The notes beneath the pieces were generated by a model, which searched no databases, was not told where the DNA came from, and saw only the letters and a program-made list of their open reading frames with translations. Shown here in pieces: positions 10,843 to 22,738 of a DNA stretch of 64,000 nt. Source of the stretch: Cricetomys ansorgei (taxonomy: Eukaryota > Chordata > Mammalia > Rodentia > Nesomyidae); contig JAMJFZ010003581.1 in NCBI GenBank assembly GCA_026225945.1, positions 11,057,501 to 11,121,500 of the forward strand. The letters run 5' to 3'. A program made the position numbers and the translations under genes. The first letter of the stretch is position 1. The number at the start of each line of letters is the position of its first letter.

Positions 10843-11125
10843 AATTGAGGTCCTGTACACAGACTGCTACCAAGGCCGGAGGCCAGAGTAGGCGCTGAAC
10901 GGCTTTTACATCGTTAGTGCAGCATATCCTGCCAGCCCACGTGGCTAATCTCAGTCCCTGGGGCAACCCTGACTCACTGGCCAAGGCTCTTCCATATGAG
11001 GAAAGGGAGAGAGGAGAGTAAGGGAAGCCCTGGTCCTGGGAGCCTCAGCCAGAAAGATTCAGTGCCAGCCCACAGGCCTGCTGCAGACAAACGGACAATA
11101 ACCATCACAGTGCCATGACTGTTAC

Positions 11126-11229
11126 CTGGTAGTCTTGAGGATGGGAGTCGGCAGCACGCAGGTGAGCTGCCATCCATAGGCCGCCAATGAGTTCAGCAGG
11201 GGCATGTAGTCTGTCTGCACCTCCACACC
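11126..11229 (-). CDS. Rftn1: Raftlin internal exon C (104 bp)
   Basis: On the minus strand a CTCCACAG acceptor is followed by 34 codons, beginning GVEVQTDYMPLLNSLAAYGW and ending CVLPTPILKTT. Two bases (AG) of a split Arg codon precede a GTAACA donor (11125-11120). The preceding exon ends in VLE at phase 0, giving the raftlin sequence VLE-GVEVQTDY across the junction. LLNSLAAYGWQLTCVLPTP is a highly conserved raftlin stretch. Upstream intron phase 0 and downstream phase 2 mean this exon cannot be skipped without a frameshift. The 33.6-kb intron before it and the 2.0-kb intron after it are both bounded by GT-AG. No frameshift or stop is present, so this is a functional-looking exon and not a pseudogene copy. 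Confidence 0.96.
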
Positions 11230-11439
11230 CTGTGGAGAAAGGCCACCATGAGCAGGGCTGCCATCTGAGGTCAGCTCCCCACCTCTGGAATCAATCACTC
11301 CTCCCCCTGATCCAACCAAGCAGAGCAGAGTTAGGGGTCTCTGAGAATGTGAGCTGAGAACTTAGAGCCGAACAGATTCTTCCTAGGCCACCTTGGTCTG
11401 TGCGGTTGGTAAGGAATTGGGGCCCGAAGATGAATTCAA

Positions 11440-11720
11440 TTCATTTCGTTTTATTCTTAAACACACAGTCTCCTGTGAGTGTCACAAAAGAGGACAATTA
11501 CTTTGCCTCCAGGCCCATTCCCAGCATATGCTAGCAGACATGCTCTGGGTCCTGGGGAGTTAAATTACATTTGACAAATGATCAAATCATTTGCATCCAG
11601 CTATTGAAGCTCCACACAGAGCAGCCTTACCTGGTTCAGAGTGCTGCCACACAGGGGTTAATGCATGCTGCCTGTGCTTTATTTCTAATTAGAGCCTGAG
11701 GCAAATATTTGTTTTACAAT
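11440..11720. promoter_or_regulatory. Candidate intronic regulatory block with octamer motif
   Basis: This repeat-free, AT-rich block lies 210-490 bp upstream (in gene sense) of exon C. It contains a perfect octamer ATTTGCAT at 11589-11596, a palindromic CTAATTAG near 11685, GGGTTAATGCATGCT near 11655 and ATTTGACAAATGATCAAATC around 11570. Octamer sites bind POU factors such as Oct-1/Oct-2. Raftlin is prominent in B cells, which makes the site interesting, but function is inference from motif and context only. Confidence 0.3.
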
Positions 11721-11968
11721 TTACAAGCTCAGCCCCTCTGGCACAGGGAGATACACACGAAATGAGGCCACAACACTGGGAATCACACGGCCATTGTGAC
11801 CTCAGAGGTCTCCCTCCTGACTCTGGGCTCCTCATCGAGAATGAAAGTATGGCCCCCCAGCTCTGCCCTGGGTATACACTGGACTCCCCATCTTGATAAA
11901 CTGGATTAGAAAAGAAACAGACATCTCTCCAGGTTCCTTCAACCTTAGGATTGTAAACAACAATTCCT

Positions 11969-12473
11969 GTAAGGAAGCTGTGTCTGCAGAGACTGGCTGA
12001 TTGGAACTTCGACAGTGTAGAGACAGAGGGATTTTGCAGGTCAAGGGGCTAATCACCTTATCTTGGGCTAGTTCTAGCCCTCTGTAACAGCTGTTCTTTG
12101 CCTACCTCTGTATCTGAACTAACATCTTGTGACTAACACATAGAAACCTTTTGCCATCTATTAACTTAGCCGACTACCAGCTTCCACCAACCCAAAAGCT
12201 AAGGATGCCACCAGACAGCATCCCGGGCCTATAGAAAAGCTCCCCCTAACTGCTGCAACCACCTCTCTGCTGGACCCACCAATGCATTTTAAACTTGCCT
12301 TGATTTAAGACTTTCCTTGTTGGGTAAAACTATAGAACTTCACGAAACTACCCCTGTGTTGAAACCTGGAGTTTGCAGTAACCTAAATCTGCATTCCAAG
12401 GCATGCTCACTCAAAATGGCTTCAGAATAAACTATCTCTTATTCCCTTTAAGGTGAGAGCTGTGGTTTTTACA
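11969..12473 (+). mobile_element. Solitary LTR, family A copy 1
   Basis: Opens near TGTAAGGAAGCTGTGTCTGC and closes near GGTTTTTACA, with a polyadenylation-type AGAATAAACT near 12422. Two further copies of the same family lie at 20377 and 40551 and share the order: CAGAGACTGGCTGATT-like, TTATC.TGGGCTAG, GAACTAACATC, GCTTCCACCA, TTCCTTGT, CAGAATAAACTA. Class (ERV1 or ERV2) is not decided. No target duplication was found. Confidence 0.65.
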
Positions 12474-14059
12474 TCGACGGGACCCACACAGATCCGTTCC
12501 CCTTGTTACTTGGGAGCTGCACGCAGAAAAAAGTGAACTGAGGCTCATTCCTGCCTTTGGAGTTCACAGCCACCCAACATGTACAGCAGCAAAGTGCACA
12601 CTGGCCTGCTGGCGGGCCATAGTAAATTTGAGTGTCAGCAGGAAAGCAAGGAACCTCAGTCCTGGTCACAGCAGGCTTCCTGGTCAGTTATGGGACAACA
12701 GTGGGAGCTTCACTTGGCGGTACTCTTCATAGATGGAGCAGAGCATGACAAGGCCCTCCTGCAAGGTAGGCTAGGGTGTCCTTCTGCTGGATGAGGGTGC
12801 CATGGACTAGGGAGCTGGGAGAGAGGCTGAGGAAATAATCTGCCACCTTTTCAAATGGCTTTCAAGGTCTCTACCCCAGCCTGGCCACCGAGTCACCTGA
12901 ATCTCTGGCAACTAATCCAGCAGTGGTGTTCTAAACTGCAAAGTCCAGTCATCACGCTGGGGCTCTCAGGCCTCGGTCAAGCACCAGGAGCTCAGACCTC
13001 AGTTGGGAACTTGGAGGAAATATAGGTTCTCAGGCCTAGTCTTGCTGAGCTAGGACTTCTGAGAGCATGCCAGAATCTATAAGCCGCCACCATAGTCCCG
13101 GTGCCTGAACATGAGCCTGCCACCTACATAATCCCGTAAGTCTCTTCTGAAGAAAAGGAAATGTCTATAATTTTGGAGCCAGAATTCACCAGCTGTCATT
13201 TTCAATCTAACCTTTCTTACCATCCTTATAAGAATGGTAGACAGGCTTTCCAAGGATCTGCTGTGTCTGAGAGAAACACTGCCAGTGGTAAGAGGAAGGA
13301 AAGGAGAAGAACAGAAGATCAGCTGGCAAAGGCGAAGAGCCGAGGGTCCAAGAAGAAACAACCCAATCAGCCTACAGGACGGGCCAGGAGAAGGTCTTTG
13401 GGGCTTCTCTCAAAGCCGCAATCATGGCAACCATGGCTTAGCAGGAGCCCAGCAGCCTGACTGTTAGTTCTGTTGGCCTTCAAAACACATGGACGTCTTC
13501 CTCCCGGACTAGCACAGGCTTCCCCATAGCCGAAAGAGCCCCATGGCTGCTGTGGCTGAAGATCCCCTAACCCCAGCCCCTGCACTTCCAGTTTAAAGAG
13601 AGGAGGGGGGGAAGAAAAACAATTTAAATCCACATGCTCACGCTTTGCAAGGTTCTGATTACTCTCAGGCCTATCAGGGATAACCTTCCCACTTTATCAA
13701 GCACTCTGACAAGCCTACCACAATCAGACAGTAGCTATAGCAACCGTGTCAAGCTTTGGCGCCTTCACAAAGCCCTGAGTGGCAAAATGCAGTCTTTTCA
13801 TTGGTGGCTGTAGCCAGGCCAGGTTTTTCTCTGCAGGAGCCCAGAGCTGCAAGACAATGACCCGCCGGCTCAGACAGGCCTCACCAGGGTCACTTGTATT
13901 CCGCTCTGTCTTATTTCACACTGTCACTATCTTGAAGAGAAAAACAGCAGGGATTCTCCCAAACATGCCCTCCCAGGCCCCTGGAAGGGTAGGCAATGTC
14001 AGCCCCAGGGTGCTGAATCCTAACAACCAAAAGGAACAGGGAACATACAGTGAATCTAC

Positions 14060-14540
14060 AGTGCTTGGGACATTCAAGCTCAAGTGCTAATTTCCGGCTG
14101 TCAATCAGAGTTGATGAATTAAACGCAGATCGGAGAGGGAGGTGCGCCTGCCAAGCGAGATCTCCCATTTGGACCCTTTGGGCTGGTTTCTATGTAATCC
14201 ACATTAAACATGGTTTTCCTCAAGCACCTATGGATGTTACTTTGCATATCACTTCTACAGTAGGACGGCATTTCTAAAGTCAGATGAGCCCCACACTGTC
14301 AGTGGAAGAAGACACTTTTAACTCCATTAGCTGAGAAAGGCAGAAACAGATCTGGGCGGAAGGCCACTTTGATCTGCTTTTTTTGTGACACGTCTATGAA
14401 GAAGAAAGCACCGACAGCACTCAAAATCCATCCCGCTTATCAAATGGAAAGGCATTTCTTTCTGTAAGCTAGAACAAAAAACTTTAATTAACTCTCCTCT
14501 CTCCCGTGTTGGATACGTAATCACCCATCACACCTGGAGT
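14060..14540. promoter_or_regulatory. Repeat-free AT/GC-mixed block, candidate conserved noncoding element
   Basis: About 480 bp with no SINE, LTR or simple repeat signal. It includes TTGATGAATTAAACGC, CTTTGCATATCAC, ACTCCATTAGCTGAG and TTTAATTAACTC, patterns common in homeodomain/POU-type enhancers. Nothing here proves conservation; it is flagged because it is unusually element-free next to heavily invaded sequence. Confidence 0.2.
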
Positions 14541-14819
14541 GTTAAGAAAGAAAAAGCGGAACGTGTCCTGGGTTTTGTTTTACTTTTTCAACTTGTATAA
14601 AAGGAATTCATTTGTATTTATGGCCTTTCCCCACTTTGATCCCTATAGTTTCCCCAGTGGTTGCAAATCAACTAAAGAAACAGACATCCAACATCCAACA
14701 TAACCTTTGTTGTGGGACTGCCCATACCCACCCGAGTCTCCTCCAGTTGTATCTTGCATCACCAGCAAGGGACAGGTACGTATGCTGACTCCCCCATATG
14801 ACCCGGTGGGCTATGGTTC

Positions 14820-14995
14820 CCAGGTCTCCCCTCTCTTGGTCCTGCTCTCTCTTTTCTATCCACCTGCACTCTCTCCCTCCCTGTGCTCTCTGTCTCTGTG
14901 TCAGTTCTTCTCTTCCTCCCTCCCCCTACCCTCTCCTTTACCTCCCCATTCTCTCCTGCCAGCAGCATCTGTCCCTCTGCAGGGTCCTGCCCCAC
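14820..14995. repeat. Pyrimidine-rich stretch (CTCTCC/TCCCTC)
   Basis: About 175 bp of strongly CT-biased plus-strand sequence. It explains several overlapping open frames rich in Ser, Leu and Pro that have no coding meaning. Confidence 0.7.
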
Positions 14996-15372
14996 TCAGG
15001 GATTCAGCATCCCTCACCCCATCCCCTGTAACAACCAAACCTTTGACAGAACTCCACCTCGTCCACAGTATATTGTAACAACCTTCCCCTACCCTCCAAA
15101 GATCATGATAACAGAGTGTTATACATTTGACTTTCTATCATTTTCAGAGATCCTCTCTGCAGGGAAAGAACTGAACCAGTAAAAAAGTTTATATCCCAAA
15201 TGTCAATGTGCTCTTCTTTTTTTTTTCTTGTCTACAACTTCTATTATATAATTTTAATTAAATCAAAGGTCAGAGTTTGCTTTATTACAGCTTTGTAAAA
15301 ACTGCTCGGTGCTGGCTTGTAATGGGACTGGCAAAAGAAAAATATTCTGAGACACTTTTGTCTCTCAATCTT

Positions 15373-15747
15373 AAAGGAAGCCCCACCCCGCCCCAAAAGC
15401 GGGAATTTAAAACAGGTTCAAGAAATCTGCCCCCATGCCTATGGGATTCTGGAGACCAGGCTATCCCCATCAAACAGCCTAGAACCCCGAGGCAGCAAGA
15501 GTAGGCAACCTGACTCATCCCCAACCTTGCAGTTTCTGGTCCTGACAACAGGTGCTCTACTCATATTCTTGCCTACTGCCGAAAATGAGCCCCAGGTCTG
15601 CGGGGAGTGATCTCCTGTACCCTCAGGCACAGCATGAGCTGCAGGGATTGGGGGCCCCACCCTCTCAGACCTGTAAGACTCTGCTCTTGCTGCTCTGATG
15701 TCCAACTGCCCATTCTTCCACTTTCCTCTTCTGATTTATTTCTTGCA
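15373..15747 (+). mobile_element. 5' LTR of decayed ERV1-like provirus
   Basis: This segment aligns by eye with 19888-20266 along its length. Shared landmarks are AAAGGAA..CC at the start, CTTGCAGTTT, CTCCTGTACCCTC against CTCCCGTACCCTC, GGGGGC.CC, GTCTGCTCT-like text and a terminal TTATTTCTTGCA. It ends in CA and is followed at once by TTTGGTGCTGAGAACC, which sits where a primer-binding site is expected. The true 5' edge may lie somewhat upstream. Confidence 0.7.
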
Positions 15748-17516
15748 TTTGGTGCTGAGAACCAGGAAGAGCTTCCTGGTGGGTCCAGACAGACTGGACC
15801 CTTTCCTCCATCCTCCAGCTCCCATTCTCTCTTCCTAACTTTCCAAGCTCACTGTGGCAGCTAGCATGTTACCTAGAGACCTCACCCATGGAGTGAGTTT
15901 TGTCTTAACTCTTTATTAGCCAGAACAGGAAGCTCATTCTTTGTCTTAGCCTTTAAACCAACCTCCAGCACCCGAAAGGGCCATTTTTTGTCATTTCTGA
16001 AACCCAGAAACAACACTGCCCATAGGTAAGGGCCACGTAGCCACCTAGCAATGCACTGGGACTTCAACTTTCTTTCAGACCCCAGATACCAGTGGTCTTT
16101 TTTTTTTTTTTTCTTCTTTTCTTCTAGATAGTTCTCTCCAGGAATCCCACTTGGGAAACTTTTGGGAACTTGATTCTGGCCAAGTTTCCAAACTGAAGGA
16201 TGCTTCCTGTAGGAAGCTAGCTCCAGTCTGTTTAGACCTACATCATTGGCAGAAGCCCCTCTCCTTAAAAAAGGGGTGGAGAGCTCAAGTTAGATCTAGC
16301 TCTGGCCTCAATATGCCCATGACAACCAAAATTGCTGGCCTAAATTTGGTGTGTTAGAACTCGCCATCTTGCCAGACCTTGACAAAGTTCCTCCAGCGAA
16401 ATGGGAGTGGGTCGGAGGCTCTTCACTTCCGAGACCTTTTATCTCCACACGTCCTCCCTTTGTTCCTTCATTTCTGCTTATCTGATTTTATGAGCTCCAA
16501 CTTCTAACCCTAATTCCCAGACTCTGTGGTTTTGATCTGTCCCAGGAGCTCCTCCCGATCAAGCTCTTCTCCCACTCCGCCTCTACACACACCTCTCCTC
16601 CCTCACCCTGCCCTCCACGCATGCTCACCACGGCCCCTTCTCTCGTGGACCCATGAAGCTTGCCCCTCTATGCTACAGGGACAAACTGCTAACATGTGGA
16701 GCCCTTCATCTTTGGCCCAATTGAGATCTGAGAATTCTTCTCTCCTGAGGGAACCCCTAAATCCTGCCACAAATAAAAAAGAGAGTCTGGTCCATGTGGT
16801 TGCTGATGATTCTTACCTAATCCTAGATGTGCCACCATGAATTCCTATCTACCATGGCACCGAACGGGAGCAACGGGGAAGGCAGCTCGACCCGAGCAGT
16901 CGCTATGTACACATTATGTTGGCAGATCGTCTGCGCCGTTTAAGCTCACCGAGAAGCCGGCTCTGGCGATAAGATATGGGCCTCCCACTTCAGACTCTAG
17001 CATGTTAGTCTCATAATATCCTCTAAACCCTGTCTTGGGCCAGGGTGACCCCTCACCCTGTAACAAGGAAAGGAGAACAAAACAGCCTGGAGTAAAGGCA
17101 CTGTGCACTTAAGGACAGCTAATGGACGAACTATTTAATATAGGTCACCGTGACGTACCTCACCATCTAGAGATGCTAAAGTCAAAATGGGATGTTTATC
17201 CTTTCTGTCTGGAAGTCTCTCAGCCAGCAATTCCAACATAAGAGCTCCTACGGAGCCTCTTTAGCGGATTTCTAAGGGCATTGTAAATGTTTTACTCTGT
17301 ATCTGCTGCCTTGTATCTGCTACATACATAACTCAAAGCCGGAAGTATTGTAGTGATAGACGGCTCTGGGTATGGTATAAAGACGATCCAGTGTTCCCTA
17401 AAAGAGTTACCTGGAAATTTACAAAACCTCAGGGTTTAGCAGCACATACACAGGTAATGTTAATTGAGTACATTGTCCCGGGCATGCAGTTTAGATTCAG
17501 CTTTTGTGGGTTCAGC

Positions 17517-17543
<27 letters not shown>
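17517..17543. repeat. Poly(T) tract, 27 bases
   Basis: An uninterrupted T run within the ERV interior. It could be the poly(A) tail of a minus-strand retroposed insert, but I see no SINE body next to it. Confidence 0.9.
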
Positions 17544-17547
<4 letters not shown>

Positions 17548-19439
17548 AGACAGTATTGTATAACACTATTTCCTAAAGTCTAACAACTACCATCTTCCTA
17601 GGCCCAGCTGTGGATGCTGATGAGATTGTAACAGCTGGGCGTGTTGAGTACAGGTGTTCCTTCACAAGAGCAGGGAGTAAGGAGGGTCCCGAGACCCTTA
17701 TCCAGGGTAAATGTGACTGTCCGTATTTAATCTGTGAGATGTGGTGATCCCACGGGTACCCATGCCTTACGGAGGATGGGTTCACTTTGCCATGTAGCTG
17801 AGCTCACCTGAGCCAAAAGCAACCACGCAGTTTGTCACCACGTTGGTTAACGACATCAAAGAAAGAGTGAATGCCACGTGACTTCACCACCATCTTGGTT
17901 AATGTAACCACATGGCATGAACCAAGATGGAGGTATCCACGAAACGTTCCAGTTCCACTAGGCCCCAAGAGAATCACCAAACTCCTCCTTACACCAGAAC
18001 AAGGAGGGAACAACAGACTTCCGAGGTATGGTCTTTTTTATTTTTGGTGTTTTGTTTTGTTTAATTTTGAAACAGTTCTTCTTCTAAGGGGCAGGGGGTG
18101 AGGTGGGGGGGGCACTAAAGAGTTTTCCTGGCCACATGCCTCCAACACTGGCTTAACAAAAGGGACTAACACTTTCAGATTTACATTGGCTCAAAGCTGT
18201 TCACTTCCTCTAAGGACAAAAATCGCCTCAACTGCTTTCTTAAGAAAGCTCTCGGGAGAAACGGTAATGTTCTGAACGGTCTTACCTGCTGTAGACTACC
18301 TCGCTAGCACAGCACACTCTGAGAATGCAAACTGTCAGCACAGGGCTGTCCTGTGCTCTGGATCTTTGCCATCTGTTAGGTTTCACCACGGCCCCTTAGA
18401 CTGACCTTCCTCTGAGAAACTCCAAATGCTGTCCCTTCTACATCATCCCTTTTGCTGGTTTGGAAGAGATTAAGAGAGTTCTATCCCCCCCCTCCCTGCC
18501 CCGCTCCCACCCGGAACCCCTAACAGTTGTTAAGGTGGCTTCTGAGAAGGAAAATGAGGAGCCAGGAGCTAGACAGATTCCCTGCAGGACAAACAGACAG
18601 GGAGCGCAGGGTAGACTAAAGACAGTGAACTCTCAAGATGTCTTCTCCACCGGAGACAAAAGCCTAACAGTATAAAGAAAGACCTGGCAGGTTTTTCTCC
18701 AGCAAGTAGGGCCCCCTGCTAAAGGACTGGCCTGGTGAGGTCAAGGCCAACCAGGATGACAGTGCTGTGGGCCAACCAGACAACCCGTCCTTGTTTAGAC
18801 GGGCCAACTCTAAATTAAGGAAAAAGACCCTTCAAGGACTTAAAAAAAGTATCCAGCCCTAAGGGAAGACTGGATTTCCTAGGCTCTGTTGTCCATTACA
18901 CAGGGCTTCCTCCCTGTTCTCCCGCTGGGCCTGTCTTTACTTGGGGTCCCTTACGCTTTAACTTTCACTGCACTTATAAAGACACTTGGGGTCAGACCCT
19001 TGAAATGGTGGAGCGCTTTTCTAACCAGGCTGTACCTCTCACTTCCTCCCAGCATCTGAGGAACCTTAGCAGCTGGGAGTAAGTCTACTTGGTAAGATAC
19101 AGACATTACTCCCCAGTTCCATGCCAACTTGACCAGTGCACTCTCACCATCAGCACCTTACCGGCCCCCTCTTCCAAGCCTCAGTATGCTCTATGCAAAT
19201 GCTTCACAGTCCCTCCCTATCGGCCCCACTGCTTGTGGGGGTCAGCTCCTAACACCCCCCACCCACCTTTCTAGATTCCCCTTGACACTAACACCATTCA
19301 CCTAGCTAATAGCTCATCCCACTCCCCACCTCTCCTGGCCCATCTGGGCTCAGAACTAAAACAGTGATGGTTTCTTTGTTTCAGTTAAACTCTCTGCCTT
19401 GCCAGCTCTCAGAAAGCCTTAAAGAAATGTCAGAATAGC

Positions 19440-19640
19440 TTGGTACCCTTCAGGACTAACTTGATCCTTTGGCTTCTGTGGAACACCAAAACTGAAGACG
19501 GCTAGACCCTGTGGCCATGGCCACTGGAGGGATTTGTGCTCTGCTCAGGGAGCAATGCTGCTTCTGTATCAACTCCAAAGACTTAGAGGCCAGAGGAGAA
19601 TTCAGCAACAAGCCTCTCCTCCCCTGTTGGGCTCTTGTGT
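19440..19640 (+). pseudogene. Endogenous retrovirus env (transmembrane subunit) remnant
   Basis: A short frame reads GGICALLREQCC, which contains the CX6CC cysteine motif of gammaretroviral/ERV1 envelope transmembrane subunits (Cys codon at 19535-19537, paired Cys codons at 19556-19561). Just before it is a degraded QN.RRLDPVA-type stretch interrupted by a stop, in the position of the conserved QNRR-L-D segment. The frame breaks shortly after. It cannot produce an envelope protein. Its location about 250-450 bp before the 3' LTR fits env. Confidence 0.75.
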
Positions 19641-19887
19641 CCCTCCCAACCTGGCTCTACCCCTTTCCTTCACTTTCTCATACTTACATCTTCACCCCAT
19701 CTTTTAAATATTTTACAGACATCCCTCCTGGATCACTGGGTCCACTACACACACTGAAGTACAAACAATGCTTCTCTTAGAGTCGCTCTAGACCCCAAAA
19801 CTTTCAAATGGCACCCCCTCCACCAGCAGGAAATAGACAGATAGGAAATAATGCCCCCGTACCCCTTATATGTAAAGGCCCTGGAAT

Positions 19888-20266
19888 AAAGGAAACCTCC
19901 CCACCCCAAATCAGGGCTGTAAAACAGGCCCAAGCTTCCAGAGACCTGTCCATGGAATCCTGGAAACAGCCAATGCCCACCACACAGCCTGAGCCCACAA
20001 GCACCAAACCAGGCGATTGGACTTACTCCCTCCTTGCAGTTTTGAAGAGCAGTTTCTAGCCCCTCTCCCCCACCACACACACACACTTTTTCCACTACAG
20101 AAACTGATCCTCAGATCCTGCACACTGTCCTCCCGTACCCTCGGATACTTAGCTACAGGGTTTGGGGGCACCGGCCTCTCTGAACAATAGAAGTCTGCTC
20201 TCACCATTCTGAAGTCAAACTGAGCCTTTTGTTTCATTTTCTTCCACTGACTTATTTCTTGTATCA
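19888..20266 (+). mobile_element. 3' LTR of decayed ERV1-like provirus
   Basis: Homologous in order to 15373-15747 and almost equal in length (379 against 375 bp). It ends ACTTATTTCTTGTATCA and then enters unrelated sequence (GACTATTG). A short CA-rich patch near 20085 is a later change. Similarity to the partner is clear but diverged, so the insertion is old. Confidence 0.7.
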
Positions 20267-20376
20267 GACTATTGAAACAATGGAGCCCAAAGAAAAGGAT
20301 TTCCTCAGGAAAAAGGAGGGAACTTGTCTCTCAGAGACTTTAGAACTCTTAACAGCCAGTCAAAGCGCCTTACAGG

Positions 20377-20812
20377 GTCAGAAGCTGCCTCCCTAGAGAC
20401 TGACTGATTAGAACTTCAGCAACACGGAGAGTCTGGCCATGCTGCAGGTCCAGATGCTAGCTACTTTACCTAGGGCTACTTCGTCCCCTCGACAGCCCAC
20501 CTCTGGTCGGAACTAACACCCAGTGACCGACAGATTAAAACAGTCTTGGAACTTTTAACAGAACAGGCCACTAGCTTCCACTGACTCGAAAGTGAGGAGA
20601 AATGTCATCAGACAGCGTCTGAGGCCTACAGGAGCAACCCCCAAGTCACTGTAAGCGCATCTCAGGTGTTCGTTTCAATGTGTCTCTACACTGTTTGTGC
20701 TTTTCCTTGTTCACGAGAACGCTTCCATTTAGGAACACTGCACCTGCTTCCCGGGTCACGGTCATTCAAATCTGGCTCCAGAATAAACTACCTCTCACTC
20801 TCTGAGGTGGAA
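20377..20812 (+). mobile_element. Solitary LTR, family A copy 2
   Basis: Shares with the copies at 11969 and 40551 a GAGACTGACTGATTAGAAC start region, GGAACTAACACC, CTAGCTTCCACTGAC, TTTTCCTTGTTC and CCAGAATAAACTACCTCTCA. It lies 110 bp after the ERV1-like 3' LTR. Boundaries are approximate. Confidence 0.65.
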
Positions 20813-22737
20813 GCCCAGAAGATGGAGGGCCAATGCAGGACTGCACTTGGCCAGGACTGTGCATTTCCACACATCTTGGCCCTTTATTTAAACTTTAACC
20901 TCACCACAAGACCACGAGGAGGATTTGGCGGGTTCACTGGATCTCTTTGACCATCTTCCCAATATGAGCCCATTGAATATATCGTTTCTTTTTCTGCTTT
21001 TGACTATTTCAGTTGGCTTATTGAGGATGGGTGGCCAAACATGGTTCGGAGCGCAGGCTGTAAGCCCAAAGTTCAACAACAGGCCAAGTTATACCGTGAC
21101 CCCACTTCTTTATATGTCATCTTTTATTCTTCCTGGAGTTTAGCCATTACTATCCCTGTCTCCCTAGGAGTTATGTGAACACATAATTAATTAATTTATT
21201 CTATGTTACAATCTATTTTATGTCATCATTCATCATGTCTTTCAATGAAAGACACCATTTCTGGAACTCTCTAAACCCTTGATCCAATCTGGTCTGGCTA
21301 TTTGCTCTCCCGTGGTTTCTCTATCCCTGTATCTGTGACTTGTATGTTCTTGTCTTTAGTCTCCTTCTCCGTCCTTTTGCTAGAGCATCTCCTTTAGTGC
21401 TTCCTGATTAAAGAGTGCTCTGGAATTCATTTGAGTCCTTACACAAGTCTTTGTCTTCATCTTTGACAATTTGGAAACAGAAGTCTACATTGACATCCAT
21501 TTTCCATTAAGAAATTTACAAATATTGCTTCTAGGTATATAATCCTTCCGGGTCAGATGATCCTCACTCTGAAATAACATGAACTGGTGAAAATGGTGCA
21601 GTTTTTAATATGCCATGCTACAGAAAGGGGGGCTATCATAGAGAAAAGGCAAAAAGTCTCATTAGCTAATGTGGCACCAGGCAGTTGCTTTTAAGGTTCC
21701 TGACCTGGAGAAATCCTGCCTTCTTTTCCCATAGGCCAGGACTTTAGAGATTCACAGTCTGGCATGGCCTCCTTCCTAAATCCCCATCATGTCAGTTTAG
21801 GGTGCAAAGACTAACCTAATAGATAACCTAGAGCGTGAGATAGCCCCCTTTTCTGGTCATGGGCCCAGTCACCTAGCAGACTGCGCGTAACCCTCCAGCT
21901 CTCAGAGCTCTCACACAAGCAGGCATCAGCTACCAGCAAGGGCAGAGGGGCACCTAGTGTGTCCTGCTCATCTGTAACCGTTGTGAACTCCAAGCACACC
22001 TCAAGCTGGAAACGAACCATAACACTTTATTTCTCACAATTAAATATATTATTAAGTATTATTCTCCCTTGAATGTAGCCTGTTGTATTGTTTTGGGAAT
22101 TTTTAGGACATTTAAACATCACGACGTCTTGCTTTAGTGGGAACTTTTTTTATTCAAGACGTATGTACCCTTGACAGATTTACAATATGGATGTTCTTCT
22201 GTTCTGAAAAGTGGTCTCTTTTTACAAAGTCATTTTTGGGTGTCCTCCCTGTTCAGATTTCTTTCTTCCCGGGCCAACTGTTAGTCAAAATCGTTGCTTT
22301 AATTTCATTACCTTGCTATTCCGATCTTCATTAATTCTTGTCATTTACCTACAAGGGATTTCTTCACAGGCTAGCCTTTTTCTTATGCTCTCTTTGTATA
22401 TTCTGTGTCCCTGTTTAAGATCCACAACTCTTCTATGTTTCAAGTCTTTCTTTTTTATAGCAGCCTGGTTATGTTTCGGGACACATGTACAATATCTCTT
22501 TAAGTGGTTTCTGCTGATCCTTGCATTGCCATCCACCCGAGATTTGAAAGACAGAGGGATATATTATGGTGTATCATACCACACTGGGACTTCGATGCAT
22601 GTCCTGCTTTTCAGCTCTACAACCCTCCTTCCTTTGCCTAATGCTTCTGCTTAAAGTCTAGACCTTTCCTTCTGTACTAGGCTACAGCTTCTTCCTCTTG
22701 GCAGATTATTTAAATTCCTCCACCAACCACTATTACA

Positions 22738-22738
<1 letters not shown>

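Larger units (their letters stand above)
9106..11125 (-). other. Rftn1: Rftn1 intron between exons C and D (2.0 kb)
   Basis: A short phase-2 intron with GTAACA at its 5' end (11125) and TGTTGTAG at its 3' end (9106). It holds two possible MIR remnants (10235-10310, 10500-10585), a diverged B1 (10597-10712) and a pyrimidine-rich tract (10726-10842). The remainder, including 9106-10160, shows no gene or repeat I can name. Confidence 0.9.
15748..19887 (+). mobile_element. Internal region of decayed ERV1-like (gammaretrovirus-like) provirus
   Basis: About 4.1 kb between two related LTRs, much shorter than a full gammaretroviral interior, so large parts (most of pol) seem lost. The best protein trace is an envelope transmembrane remnant at 19440-19640 (separate entry). 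A Pro/Ser-rich frame at 16526-16840 sits where gag would be expected, but support is weak. Stops and frameshifts are frequent; no intact viral gene exists. A 27-base T run at 17517 and two hairpin-capable inverted repeats (17602-17640, 17890-17930) lie inside. Confidence 0.6.

Noticed and set aside
16526..16840. Possible intact gag-like gene
   Set aside because: The 104-residue frame is Pro/Ser-rich and in a plausible gag position but shows no definite gag motif. It is kept only as weak support for the ERV interior.
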